Shown here piece by piece: positions 1 to 9,521 of a stretch of DNA of 64,000 nt. Under the pieces are notes generated by a model. That model saw only the letters and a program-made list of their open reading frames with translations. It was not told the origin of the DNA and made no database searches. The position numbers were made by a program, and so were the translations under genes. How positions within the stretch are numbered: position 1 is the stretch's first letter; each line of letters opens with the position of its first letter. Source of the DNA: SZUA-35 sp963781035 (GTDB lineage Bacteria > Actinomycetota > Acidimicrobiia > Acidimicrobiales > SZUA-35); the NCBI GenBank assembly GCA_963781035.1, contig CAWAEN010000004.1, positions 1,054,001 to 1,118,000 of the forward strand. Direction: 5' to 3'.

Positions 1-470
1 TCCTCGAGCGTGGCGTATCGCCTTCCGTTGTCGAGGTCGGTGACGAACGGTGAGCCGTAGTTCGGAGCGAACACCGTGGTGTTGCCGCCGATGCGGACAC
101 TTCGCTCCGGATTACGTGCGTGCTGGATGAACTCGGCGGGCGCATGCGTCTGCACGATTTCGCGGCACAGCCCGCGCGGAAACTTGACGAGGTCGTCTCC
201 CTCGATCGTGGCGCCCGCATCCCTCCAGAGATCGAGCGCCTCCGGGGTTTCCTGGAAGGCGATCCCGACCTCGCTCATGATGACTTCGGCGTTCTCCTCG
301 ATCTTGGCGAGGCCGGCGTCGTCGAGCATCTCGAGCGGCGGCATCTTCCGTTCGAGATACGGGTGGGTGACCGCCTGGTTGGCCGATCGAGCAGCCTGCC
401 GGCCGGCGCGTCCGCCGCCGCTCCGACGGCCGCTACTCGCGCGGCCCGATGGTGGTGTGGCGTCAGTCAT
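1..470 (-). CDS. Trimethylamine methyltransferase (MttB) family protein, N-terminal part
   Basis: This is the first 156 codons of an MttB-superfamily corrinoid methyltransferase; the rest lies beyond the window edge. After a Gly/Arg/Ser-rich leader, the protein shows MLDDAGLAKIEENAEVIMSE and a later NTTVFAPNYGSPFVTDL segment, as in MttB-family proteins. Family members transfer a methyl group from a methylated amine to a partner corrinoid protein. The ATG at 470 overlaps the stop of the upstream activator gene. The site where true TMA methyltransferases carry pyrrolysine is outside the window. Non-Pyl members acting on glycine betaine, proline betaine or carnitine are common in aerobes, so the substrate is unknown. 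Confidence 0.85.
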   Translation of the reverse strand, partial: MTDATPPSGRASSGRRSGGGRAGRQAARSANQAVTHPYLERKMPPLEMLDDAGLAKIEENAEVIMSEVGIAFQETPEALDLWRDAGATIEGDDLVKFPRGLCREIVQTHAPAEFIQHARNPERSVRIGGNTTVFAPNYGSPFVTDLDNGRRYATLE

Positions 471-2547
471 CAGCGGGGGCCTCATGTGGTTCGGTGGTTC
501 GGGGTGGGCGTTGGCGTCGTCGTCGTGGCTCGTTCGAATCGACGGGCGTGGCGGGGAGATCGATCACCGAGGCCAGATGTGGCGTTGCGGGCCGTCTTGT
601 GCGGGAACGCCATGGCGTTGACGAACAGCTCCTGGAAGCGTGGCTCGGTGGCGGTTTCGATCTTGTCGACCTCGGCGACGACTCGCTCGGTGTCGCGTCG
701 CTCGGCTCCGGACAACAGCATGCGAACAGCGCCGACACCTGCCGCATTGCCGGTCGAGGTGACGGCGTCGACAGGGCAGTCGGGCACGAGGCCGAGCACC
801 ATCGCGTAGACGGGATCGATGTGGGAGCCGAACGCGCCGGCGAGCCGGATGTCGGCAACGGTCGTCGAGGCCTGCGTGCTCCATCAGCAGATCGATGCCG
901 GCCCGTAGCGCGGCCTTCGCCAACTGGATGGCCCGGATGTCGTTCTGGGTGATTCGCAGTTCGGCTCGTGTGGGCGTGGCCTCGGCCAAGACGTAGCTGT
1001 ACGTCCGGTCGTCGGCGACCACCCGTGATCCCGGGCCCGCGGCGAGCTCGCCGCGGATCACGCCGTTGCGATCGATGATACCGGCGAGGAACATCTCGCC
1101 GACGACCTCGATGATCCCGCTGCCGCACACGCCGACGATGCCGAGCTCGTCAGCGGCGGCCTCGAAACCGACTCGTCGGACCACAGCTCGGAGCCGATGA
1201 TGCGATAGCGGGGCTCGAGCGTCTCGCGGTCGATCCGAACCCGCTCGATCGCGCCGGCCGACGCCCGCACGCCGCAACTGATCTGGGCGCCCTCGAATGC
1301 CGGACCGGTTGGTGAAGACGCCGCGTAGAGCTGCTTGGAGTTGCCGAGCACGATCTCGGCGTTGGTGCCGACATCGACGAGGAGCTGGATCTCGTCGGAT
1401 CGGTGTGGCCCTTCGGCGTTGATGGCAGCAGCCGTGTCGGCACCGACGTGGCCGGCGATGCAGGGGGCGACGTAGACCGTGGCGTTCGGGCAGTCGAGGT
1501 CGAGGAGCGGAGCGGCCAGCTCGACGGCGTCACTGGTGGCGAGCAGGAACGGAGCGGCGCCGAGCGGCGTGGGATCGATGCCGAGCAGCAGGTGATGCAT
1601 CACCGGGTTGCCGACGAGGGTGAGACTGAGGACCCGATCGCGGCCGATGATGCCCGGATCGCGCCCGATCGGATGCAGTGGCCAGCAGCTCACCGATCAA
1701 GGCGTCGAGCGCGGTTCGAATCGCCGATGTCAGCTCCCGTTCGCCGCCCGGGTTCATCATCACGTACGACACGCGACTCATGAGATCCTCGCCGAAACGG
1801 ATCTGGGGGTTCATTCGTCCTGCGGTGGCCAGGACCGCACCGGTGGTGAGATCGCACAGATGGCCGGCCACGGTCGTGGAGCCGATGTCGATCGCTACGC
1901 CCAGCGCAACGTCGACGAACCCCGGCCAGATGGCCACGACCCGTGCCGGCCGACGGTGGTTCGTCACGCTCGATCGCAGGTTCGAGGCCGACCGTGACAC
2001 CGTGCGCCTCGGCCTCGATCGCACGGTGCAGCTGGAAGAGCACGTGTGGAGCGACGACGGCGTTCTCGACTCCCCAGTCGGCGGCGAGCGACGCGGTGAT
2101 CAGGTCGGTTGCGGTGGCATCGTCGCCGAGGACGACGGAGGCCGGTTCGAGGTACCGAAGCTCCACCACCGGGTCGAGTGTGATGTCGCCGACATCGACG
2201 TCCTTGCGGACGACCTGCTTGTGGATCTGTGACGCTTCGGGCACGTCGATGACCGCATCGGAACAGAGCTGGGCCGCGCAGCCGAGGCGCTGGCCGTCGA
2301 GGATCGGCCGTTTCCCGACGTAGTCGGTCTCGACCGGGCCCCGGGCGGAAAGAGCCGAGGACCCGACGGTGAGTCCCCATTTCGCGAACGAGCCCTCGGC
2401 GGGAACGACTTGGCAACGTCCGCAGATCCCGCGCCCGCCACACACCGAATCGACGTCGACCCCCAGCATCCGGGCCGCGTCGAGGACCGTCGTGCCGATC
2501 TCGACTTCGCCGTCGAGTCCCGAGGGGGTGAAGACGACCCGAACCAT
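463..2547 (-). CDS. ASKHA-domain corrinoid activation protein with N-terminal 2Fe-2S ferredoxin (RACE/RamA type), frameshifted
   Basis: This is a reductive activator of corrinoid proteins. It uses ATP and a ferredoxin domain to return inactive Co(II) to Co(I). The N-terminus carries the 2Fe-2S cysteine pattern CGGRGICGRC plus a later Cys in RLGCAAQL. The middle has the ASKHA nucleotide-binding start GVAIDIGSTTVAGHLCDL and later DVGTNAEIVLG, followed by GVCGSGIIEVVGEM. Frame changes occur near 1960, 1680, 1165, 885 and 580, yet the pieces join into one approximately 690-residue protein of normal family architecture. The start at 2547 forms a TGATG overlap with the preceding methyltransferase, and the stop overlaps the mttB-like start. 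The breaks are probably sequence errors. Confidence 0.85.
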
Positions 2548-3449
2548 CAGTCGTTCGGGCGTCGCCGACGGCCGGTCCTGCTGGCTCGCCCGCCCTGAGG
2601 GGCATTCGGGTCGCGGTTGGCGCGGATCCAGGCCGCGCAGTCCCGGTCGTGGCCGGCGAGGACATCGGCCGCCATCACAGCTCGTTTCACCTCTTCGTGC
2701 AGCGGGCTCATGATCGCCGAGGTCATCCCCGCCCCGATGGCCATCGAGAGGAACGTGCCCGTGACGGCATGGCGGTTCGGCAGACCGAAGCTCACATTGG
2801 ATGCGCCGCAGGTCGTGTTGACCCCGAGTTCTCGACGAAGCCGGCCGACCAGGTGAAAGACCTGTTGGCCTGCGTTCCCCATGGCGCCGATCGGCATCAC
2901 GAGCGGGTCGACGATCACGTCTGACTTGTCGATGCCGTGGTCGGCGGCTCGGTTCACGATCTTCTTCGCCACTTCGTAGCGGACGTCGGGGTCCTCCGAA
3001 ATGCCGGTCTCGTCGTTGGAGATCGCCACCACGGCTGCTCCGGCCCTCGCCACGAGCGGCAGCACTCGCTCGAGCACCTCGTCCTCGCCGGTGACCGAGT
3101 TGATGAGCGGTTTGCCCTGGTAGACGGCGATGCCGGCTTCGAGCGCCTCGATGATCGAGGAGTCGATGGAGAGCGGGACATCGGTGATGCTCTGCACCAA
3201 CTGGATCGCCTTGGCCAGCAACGCCGGTTCGTCGGCGAGCGGAATGCCGGCGTTCACGTCGAGCATCTGGGCACCGGCTTCGACCTGGGCAATGGCATCG
3301 GCTTCGACCCGGCTGAAGTCACCGTTCTTCATCTCCTCGGCGAGGAGCTTGCGGCCTGTCGGGTTGATTCGTTCGCCGATCATGACGAACGGGCGGCCGA
3401 ACCCGATGACCACTTCCTTGGTGGCCGAACTGATGATGGTGTCGGTCAT
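2547..3449 (-). CDS. Methyltetrahydrofolate:corrinoid methyltransferase (pterin-binding domain)
   Basis: This intact 300-residue protein belongs to the pterin-binding/dihydropteroate-synthase-like fold of methyl-H4folate methyltransferases (MtgA/AcsE/MetH-like). Visible family segments are FVMIGERINPTGRK near the start, MLDVNAGIP, PLSIDSSIIEALEAG, DPLVMPIGAMG and TTCGASNVSFGLPNR. In this context it should move methyl groups between the corrinoid protein and tetrahydrofolate, feeding substrate methyl carbon into the folate C1 pool. It overlaps both neighbours by a few bases, so it is translated as part of the same operon. The direction of transfer is inferred from the neighbouring MttB-like gene. 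Confidence 0.9.
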   Translation of the reverse strand: MTDTIISSATKEVVIGFGRPFVMIGERINPTGRKLLAEEMKNGDFSRVEADAIAQVEAGAQMLDVNAGIPLADEPALLAKAIQLVQSITDVPLSIDSSIIEALEAGIAVYQGKPLINSVTGEDEVLERVLPLVARAGAAVVAISNDETGISEDPDVRYEVAKKIVNRAADHGIDKSDVIVDPLVMPIGAMGNAGQQVFHLVGRLRRELGVNTTCGASNVSFGLPNRHAVTGTFLSMAIGAGMTSAIMSPLHEEVKRAVMAADVLAGHDRDCAAWIRANRDPNAPQGGRASRTGRRRRPND

Positions 3450-3814
3450 GTCGTTGCTCCGGGCTCATGGTGGTTTGCGACGTTGTCGCTCGACGTTGGT
3501 GTCGGCTTGCTGGTGTCGAAGCCCCCGGCGATGACCAGTTCTTCGAGCCGAGGCTCATCGAACATCGCTTCGAGCCGGTCGGCTTCAGCTTGGGCCGCTG
3601 CGGCGAGGTCACCATCGATGTCGACGGCGTGTCGGCGCCACTCGTTGACGTAGTCAGAGGCCGTCGTGATGTCGGCGACCATTGCCGCTCGATCGATGGC
3701 CTTCTGGAATCGGGGCTTGAGCAGCACCTGGTGCTTGTCGGTCCGCGACTTGGTGTTGACCTGGGCCGGGATGTCGCGCCAATAGATGGTGATGAGCTGG
3801 GGTTTGCGAGCCAT
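3446..3814 (-). CDS. Virulence-factor family small protein (PF13769-like)
   Basis: This 122-residue protein starts MARKPQLITIYWRDIPAQVN and contains the charged, Lys/Arg-rich segment TDKHQVLLKPRFQKAIDRAA. That pattern matches the family that databases call 'virulence factor'. The name is historical and says nothing about virulence here. Members recur beside methyl-H4folate:corrinoid methyltransferases in other bacteria. No catalytic motif or membrane segment is visible. The stop overlaps the start of the methyltransferase gene by ATGA and the gene sits 4 bp from DUF1638, so it is co-transcribed. A role in corrinoid methyl transfer is inferred only from this association. Confidence 0.75.
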   Translation of the reverse strand: MARKPQLITIYWRDIPAQVNTKSRTDKHQVLLKPRFQKAIDRAAMVADITTASDYVNEWRRHAVDIDGDLAAAAQAEADRLEAMFDEPRLEELVIAGGFDTSKPTPTSSDNVANHHEPGATT

Positions 3815-3818
3815 GGTG

Positions 3819-4458
3819 TCAGCTGACTCCGGTCATGGGTCGAAGCGCCACGTCGACGGCCGATGCGAACGGTGCCAGCCCCGTGCGGCGATGCTCGTGG
3901 CGCAGCCCGAGCCGTTCGGCCGCTGCTCGCGACGCTCCGTCGAGTTCGGCGAAGGTCGCAGGATCGTCGTTCTGCGAGAGGTGGACCAGGCGGGTGTAGT
4001 TGCCGAAGTACATCGGGAGCAGCTCCGGGTGGTCGGCGAGGCCGAGGCCCTGCCAGATGAGCAGATCGAAGTGCCTGGCCAGATAGTCGGTGAGGAAGAA
4101 GGTGCCGAGTTCGTCGCCGTGAAGGGCGGCGAAGTCTGCTGATCCTGTGAAGAACTCGTAGCAGTGGTCGCCGGGCAGCCGCTCGAATGTCGACGAGTAC
4201 GTTGTCCGCCATTGATCCATGGCGGCGTCGAGCCCGCCGCCGGTTCCGCAATCGCCGTAGGCGATGACCACATGATCGGCGGGTTCGGTCGAGGCGAGCA
4301 CATCGTCGATGGCGGGCACGATGCGGTCCGGGCGATTGTGGAGTGGTGCGGGGAGGTACGTGGCGGTGATCCCGAGCTCGCTGGGCAGGACCGCACGGAC
4401 CTCGCGGACAAGCGCTCCACAACCGATGACGTGGACCTTCGGGGTTGGACGGTCGGTG

Positions 4459-4478
<20 letters not shown>
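3819..4478 (-). CDS. DUF1638 domain protein of the corrinoid cluster
   Basis: This 219-residue soluble protein has the DUF1638 look: VHVIGCGALVREVRAVLPSE near the N-terminus, AYGDCGTGGGLDA, CYEFFTG and LLIWQGLGLADHPELLPMYF. The conserved Cys and Gly clusters (IGCGAL, YGDCGTGGG, YEFFTG) suggest a ligand- or metal-binding site, but no biochemical role is established for the family. The start overlaps the end of the corrinoid protein gene by 20 bp. DUF1638 genes recur next to MttB-type and methyl-H4folate methyltransferases, so an accessory function in the pathway is likely. Confidence 0.8.
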
Positions 4479-5172
<694 letters not shown>

Positions 5173-5256
5173 TACAGCACTCCGAAACGTCGAGTCGGTG
5201 GTCGCCGACACAGCGTCGTCGACACACAAGGATCTTGGAACCGATGCCCGATTAGG

Positions 5257-5293
5257 ACTTCCAAGATGTGGAAGTAAACCGTATCATGGAAGT
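5257..5293. promoter_or_regulatory. Candidate IclR-family operator between the corrinoid operon and the regulator
   Basis: A perfect inverted repeat, ACTTCCA, 5-nt spacer, TGGAAGT, occupies 5257-5275. A third TGGAAGT half-site lies in direct orientation at 5287-5293, 18 bp after the second. The half-site resembles the TGGAA/TTCCA elements known for IclR-type operators. Its position in the divergent intergenic region makes autoregulation plus control of the corrinoid operon the simplest reading. Binding is inferred. Confidence 0.5.
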
Positions 5294-5358
5294 CTCTACT
5301 CCATCAAGGGATCCAGGATGCGTCTCAGTACCAACAACGGCAACCGGTCGACGGCGTC

Positions 5359-6260
5359 ATGAGCGAAGCGACCGGGAACGGCGGCGCCCGAGCGTGGGGT
5401 GCAGAGCGGTGGGGTGCCGAGCGGTGGTGTACAGAGCGGTGGGGTGCCGAGCGGTGGGGTGCAGAGCGGTGGTGTGCAGAGCGTCGGCCGTGCGTTCCGG
5501 TTGCTGGAAGCGGTCGGCTCCTCGCCGTCCGGTTTGACCGAGCTGGCCCGCCGGGTCGATCTGCCGGTCAGCACCACGTCACGTCTGTTGGGAACGCTGG
5601 AGGCGCTCGGCGCCGTCGAACGAAGCGACGACCTCGGGGTCTATCGGATCGGACCGTCGATCCTGACCATGGCGTCCACCGCCGATTCGTCCGAGAATCT
5701 GAAGGCGCTGGCCCGTCCCGAACTGGAGTGGCTGGCTCGCACCTGCAACGAGGCGGCTGGGCTGTCCGTCGCCGCCGGGTACACGATGCACTACCTGGAC
5801 CAGGTCGACAGCCAGCAGGCAGTCCAGGTCCAGGACTGGGTCGGGAGTCGCCTGCCGATGCACGTGGTTGCGTCCGGGGTCGTGGTTCTCGCCCAGTGGC
5901 CGGCTGAGGCCGTCCTCGGTTTCCTCGAGCGCGAGCTGGAAGCACCGACCAAGGCATCGATCGCCGAACCCGACCCGTGTCCGCGAACGGCTGGAACGGG
6001 TACGGGAGGCAGGAGTGGCCTGGACGATGGAGGAGCTCGAGAGCGGGATCAATGCCGTGGCGGCCCCGATCATCACCGGCATGGGTGACGTGATCGGAGC
6101 CGTGCACCTCCACGGTCCGGCGTATCGGTTCCCGGGCACGTCGGCCGCCCGCTTCGAGGAATGCGTGGCTGCTGCTGCGGCCCGCATCGGCGAGGGACTC
6201 GTCGTCGCCGTCGATCCCGAGGCGCTCCAGGAAGAGTTCGAATCGGCACCGAAGTCGTGA
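5359..6260 (+). CDS. IclR-family transcriptional regulator with repeat-rich N-terminus, frameshifted
   Basis: The protein has an N-terminal winged helix (VGRAFRLLEAVGSSPSGLTE, then LPVSTTSRLLGTLEALGAVE) and an IclR effector domain (YRIGPSILTMA, ending in GDVIGAVHLHGPA and FEECVAAAAARIGEGLVV). A break near 5970 is healed by removing one C, giving EPDRVRERLERVREAG. The start is unclear. ATG 5359 would need one base removed near 5398; otherwise GTG 5399 begins directly in the 15-bp repeats that encode VQSGG/VPSGG. It diverges from the corrinoid operon and probably senses its methylated substrate. The stop overlaps the next start (GTGA). Confidence 0.85.
5399..5488 (+). repeat. 15-bp tandem repeat encoding V(Q/P)SGG at the IclR N-terminus
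   Basis: Six consecutive 15-bp units run from 5399 to 5488, of the form GTGCAGAGCGGTGGG or GTGCCGAGCGGTGGG, the last one diverged. They encode VQSGG, VPSGG, VQSGG, VPSGG, VQSGG and VQSVG just ahead of the helix-turn-helix domain. Each unit begins with GTG or GTA, so every copy except the third offers a possible start codon. Confidence 0.85.
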
Positions 6261-7090
6261 GCCACGACGATCTTCGGGCCGAGCTGGCCGATGCGATCGA
6301 CGATCTCACCGAATCGTTCGTGGCGATCAGTACGAGTGCCCTCCAATGGTTCGGCACCGCCCTCGACATCGGCAACAAGGACGAGGACGGATTCGATCCC
6401 GTGACGATCGCCGATCGCACGCTCGAGGATCGGTTCCGGGCCGCCATCCTGGAACGGTTTCCAGACCACTCGATCGTCGGGGAAGAGGCGGCGCGCCACG
6501 ACGGCACGGCAGATGTCGAATGGATCATCGATCCGATCGACGGCACCCGCGCCTTTGTCACCGGTCGACCCATGTGGGGCAGCCTCGTCGGCGTCTCGGT
6601 CGGCGGGACTCCCGTGGCGGGCTGGATGCATCAGCCGGTGCTCGATGTCACCCATGTCGGACATGGCGGGATCACCAGGATGCGATCGGGTGATGCACCG
6701 TTCACGCCGGTGACCACGCGATCGATCACCGAGCTGGCCGATGCTGTGCTGCTCTGTACCCATCCCGGCATGTTCCGGACGCGGGAGGAGCGGTGGGGGT
6801 TCGCCGCGGTGGAGCGCGCGGTGCAGCAGTCCCGGTACGACGGTGATTGCGCCAACTACGGGTTCCTGGCCGCTGGATTCGGTGACCTGGTGATCGAGAA
6901 CCAGCTGCAGCCCTACGACATCGTGCCGCTCGTTCCGATCGTGGAAGGAGCCGGAGGGGTGGTGACGACGGTCGACGGTGAGAGCCCACTGGCCGGGGGT
7001 TGGATCGTGGCTGCGGCCAATGCCGAACTGCACCGAGCCGCACTCGCAGCCCTGGCCGCCGGTCGAGCGGACGCTACGAGAGCTTCCTGA
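6257..7090 (+). CDS. hisN: Inositol monophosphatase family / histidinol-phosphatase (HisN-like)
   Basis: This intact protein of about 277 residues belongs to the Mg-dependent, Li-sensitive phosphatase superfamily. Metal-binding motifs are in order: IVGEEAARHDG (the GEE motif), WIIDPIDGTRAFVTGRPMWG (the DPIDGT motif), and YDGDCANYGFLAAGFGDLVI near the C-terminus. The DPIDGT-(K/R)-x-F-(I/V)-x-G form is typical of HisN-type histidinol-phosphate phosphatases, but inositol-phosphate or other sugar-phosphate substrates cannot be excluded. Start GTG 6257 overlaps the stop of the IclR gene (GTGA) and removes an implausible Arg-rich leader. Coupling to the regulator rather than to his genes is a mild oddity. 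Confidence 0.8.
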   Translation: MSHDDLRAELADAIDDLTESFVAISTSALQWFGTALDIGNKDEDGFDPVTIADRTLEDRFRAAILERFPDHSIVGEEAARHDGTADVEWIIDPIDGTRAFVTGRPMWGSLVGVSVGGTPVAGWMHQPVLDVTHVGHGGITRMRSGDAPFTPVTTRSITELADAVLLCTHPGMFRTREERWGFAAVERAVQQSRYDGDCANYGFLAAGFGDLVIENQLQPYDIVPLVPIVEGAGGVVTTVDGESPLAGGWIVAAANAELHRAALAALAAGRADATRAS

Positions 7091-7098
7091 AGTCGGCG

Positions 7099-8374
7099 TC
7101 AGACGACGTAGACGATCACGCCGGTGACCAGGCAGATCGCAGCGGCTATCGAGATCGTGGTGCCGATCCCGATACTCGATGCAACCAGACCGATGATCAG
7201 CGACCCGATCGGCAGCAGGCCAACCTGGATGAGGGTGTAGAGGGCCATCACCCGCCCCATCAGACGTTGGGGTGTGTTGGCCTGGATCAAACCCTGGTTC
7301 ATGTTGATGTAGAAGCCGCCGGCGAGTCCCATGAGGAGCACGAGGGGCAGCAACATCCAGTACTCCGTGACCCGGCCCATGAGGAAGGTCATGCTGGAAC
7401 CGGTCATGAGTGCCCGCTGGAACGCTGCGCCCTTGTTGGCCATGTCGCCCTTGCGCATCACGACGACGGACGAGATGGCGATTCCGACGCCCATGAGTGC
7501 GAGCAACGGCGCCGCGTCGCCGGCTTCGCGCCCGAGCTCCTCTTTCACGAATGCCTGCAACGTGACCATGACCGCCGGGTTGACGGTGAGGCCGGCCACC
7601 GTCAACAGGAGGAACAGCTTCTTGAGCGATGGGTCGGCCAGGACATGGCGGAGGGCCTCACCGGCCTGCCGGAGGACCGAATCGCCGGCCAATGACGGTG
7701 CGCGGCCCTGGATCACCGAGCGCTCCGTCGTCGGCTTCGTGATCGGGGACTCGGAGCGGTATCAGAAAGGCGAGGCCGATCACGAGCAGGCCGGCCAGGA
7801 ACCAGAAGGCGGCGGCGAATCCGAAAGCGTCGCCGACCGCCTCGCTCAGGACCGGTCCCAGGATCATCGACAGGGTCATGGCCAGTGCCGTCACGGCGAT
7901 GGCGCTGAAGAGCTGCACTCGTGGGACCAGAGCAGGAACCAGCGCCGATCTGACCGGCTGGCCGACGGCGGCCGCGGCACCGGCAAGCCACCGCGATCAC
8001 CAACACCCAGGTGAAGTGACGCTCTCTCGAGCTCGAGGAGGACAGCGAATGCGACGATGGCGGCGAGTGAGCCCGCCTGGGACGCCATGAGCAGTCGGCG
8101 TCGGTCGTGCCGGTCGGCCCATACGCCGGCGTGCAGGACGATGAAGATCGACGGCACGCCGAGGGCGAACACGGCCACCGCCTGATCACTTTCGTTGCCA
8201 TCGAGTCCGTCGAGAACGAACCAGCCGAAGACGAACCGCTGGGCGTTCACGACGAGGAAGTAGAAGACGTTGTTGAACCAGAGGAGTCGGAATGGCGCGA
8301 CGGTGAGCGCGTTTGCCGGTCGGAGCTCGGGATCCGCCCGACTGGGCGGCGTCGTTCGCGGCGGTCTCGGTCAC
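7099..8374 (-). CDS. MFS transporter (MFS_3 / EntS-like exporter), frameshifted
   Basis: This polytopic permease runs from ATG 8374 (MTETAANDAAQSG) to 7099. Helices include SIFIVLHAG followed by the MFS loop motif GVWADRHDRRRLL, then AGSLAAIVAFAVLLELE, LFSAIAVTALAMTLSMILG, FAAAFWFLAGLLVIGLAFLI and the C-terminal half with MLLPLVLLMGLAGGFYINMN. Frame changes near 8330, 8000 and 7720 split it, but the pieces assemble into roughly 420 residues and 12 expected helices. Similar proteins export small molecules; the substrate is unknown. It faces the HisN-like gene with only 8 bp between stops. Confidence 0.8.
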
Positions 8375-8443
8375 GGCCGCATCCTCTCAGGATTTCGGTC
8401 GAGCACACAAAGGCGGCCGGCCCGGTGCGGCTCGACGACCGCC

Positions 8444-9465
8444 TCACACGTCGACGATGGCCCCGCCGGAGGCCGCCGACCGGTAGGCCGCGTCGACCAC
8501 CTGGTGGGCCCGAAGTGCATCGGCCATCGCCGGATAGGCCGGCTCGCGGTTGCGCACCGATCGGATGAACGCACCGTCCGGGTTCTCTCCCGCCAGCGGA
8601 TCGTGCACCGCAGCGACGACGGCGCCGCCGCTGCAGCTGTGGATCTCGCCGTCGGCGCTGCCCTGTGGTCCAACGAACCTCGCCGAACCATTCGCCGGTG
8701 AGTTGGGCCCACAGTTCGGTGCCGAACACCTCGACCTGTCGATTGGACGGCCGCTCCAGCAGGTCGTGCCAGACCGAGCTGAGTGTGGCGTGGAGCCCGG
8801 ACCGGAACTGGAAGTGGGCGACCACGGAGTCCTCGATGCCGTCGATCTCGTTCACGAAACGAGTCGAAGCCGAAACCGAGGTGATCGGTCCGAACATCCA
8901 TTCGAGGAGGTCGACATCGTGGATCGAGTGTTCGATCAACACGCCGGCACCGGCCAATGTCGGATCGGCTCGCCAGGTACTCCCGTAGTGGCCCTGTACC
9001 GGCAGGAACTGGTCGTCGCGGAAGATCACGGTGATGAGTTCGCCGCTCGCACGGCTCCTCGCCGAGCTGCTTGAGCAGGTGAAAGACGGGCGAGCGGCGC
9101 AGGATCAGACCGACCTGGTTGGTGACCCCGGCCCGATCGACGGCTTCGACCATGCGTCGCGCCGAGTCGAGGGACACGCCCAGCGGTTTCTCGCAGAACA
9201 CCGCCACTCCTGCTTCGGCTGCCATCTGGACCAGGCGTTCGTGCTCGCTGGTCCATGTGCACACGTAGACCACATCGCTGGTGTCGATCACTTCTTCCGG
9301 GCCCGAGGCGAGCGCAGCCCCGGTCGCGGCCGCGAAACGCTCCGCCCGTTCGGAGTCCGGGTCGAACACCGTCGAGCGCTCGACGACCTCGCCGGATGCC
9401 CGCAAGCTCTTCGAGTGATGGGTGGCGATGACGCCGGCTCCGAGGAATCCAACGCGAAGGGTCAT
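8444..9465 (-). CDS. Gfo/Idh/MocA family NAD(P)-dependent oxidoreductase, frameshifted
   Basis: The Rossmann start TLRVGFLGAGVIATHHSKSL is followed by DTSDVVYVCTWTSEHERLV, VAVFCEKPLGVSLDSARRMV (the conserved EKP motif) and a substrate domain with GAGVLIEHSIHDVDLLEWMF. The C-terminal end AYRSAASGGAIVDV is in a third frame and stops at 8444. Breaks lie near 9035 and 8690. Members oxidise or reduce sugars and inositols; the substrate cannot be told here. The start ATG 9465 has a TACGGT -10-like hexamer six bases upstream (9472-9477), consistent with leaderless transcription and divergence from the M64 peptidase gene. Confidence 0.82.
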
Positions 9466-9503
9466 GGCCGAACCGTAGTTGCCGTTGGATGCAGCGGCGA
9501 AGG

Positions 9504-9512
9504 TGCCACACT
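9504..9512 (+). promoter_or_regulatory. Extended -10-like element TGCCACACT for the M64 peptidase gene
   Basis: TGCCACACT lies 9 nt before ATG 9522. The same TGC-CANNNT arrangement recurs 5-6 nt upstream of four other first genes in the window (44428, 44806, 45625 minus strand, 61278), supporting its use as an extended -10 of leaderless or near-leaderless promoters. Confidence 0.4.
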
Positions 9513-9521
9513 CTCTCGACG

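Noticed and set aside
1..470. Calling the MttB-like protein a trimethylamine methyltransferase
   Set aside because: The diagnostic residue lies outside the window, and most MttB-family members in aerobes are not pyrrolysine enzymes, so no substrate is assigned.
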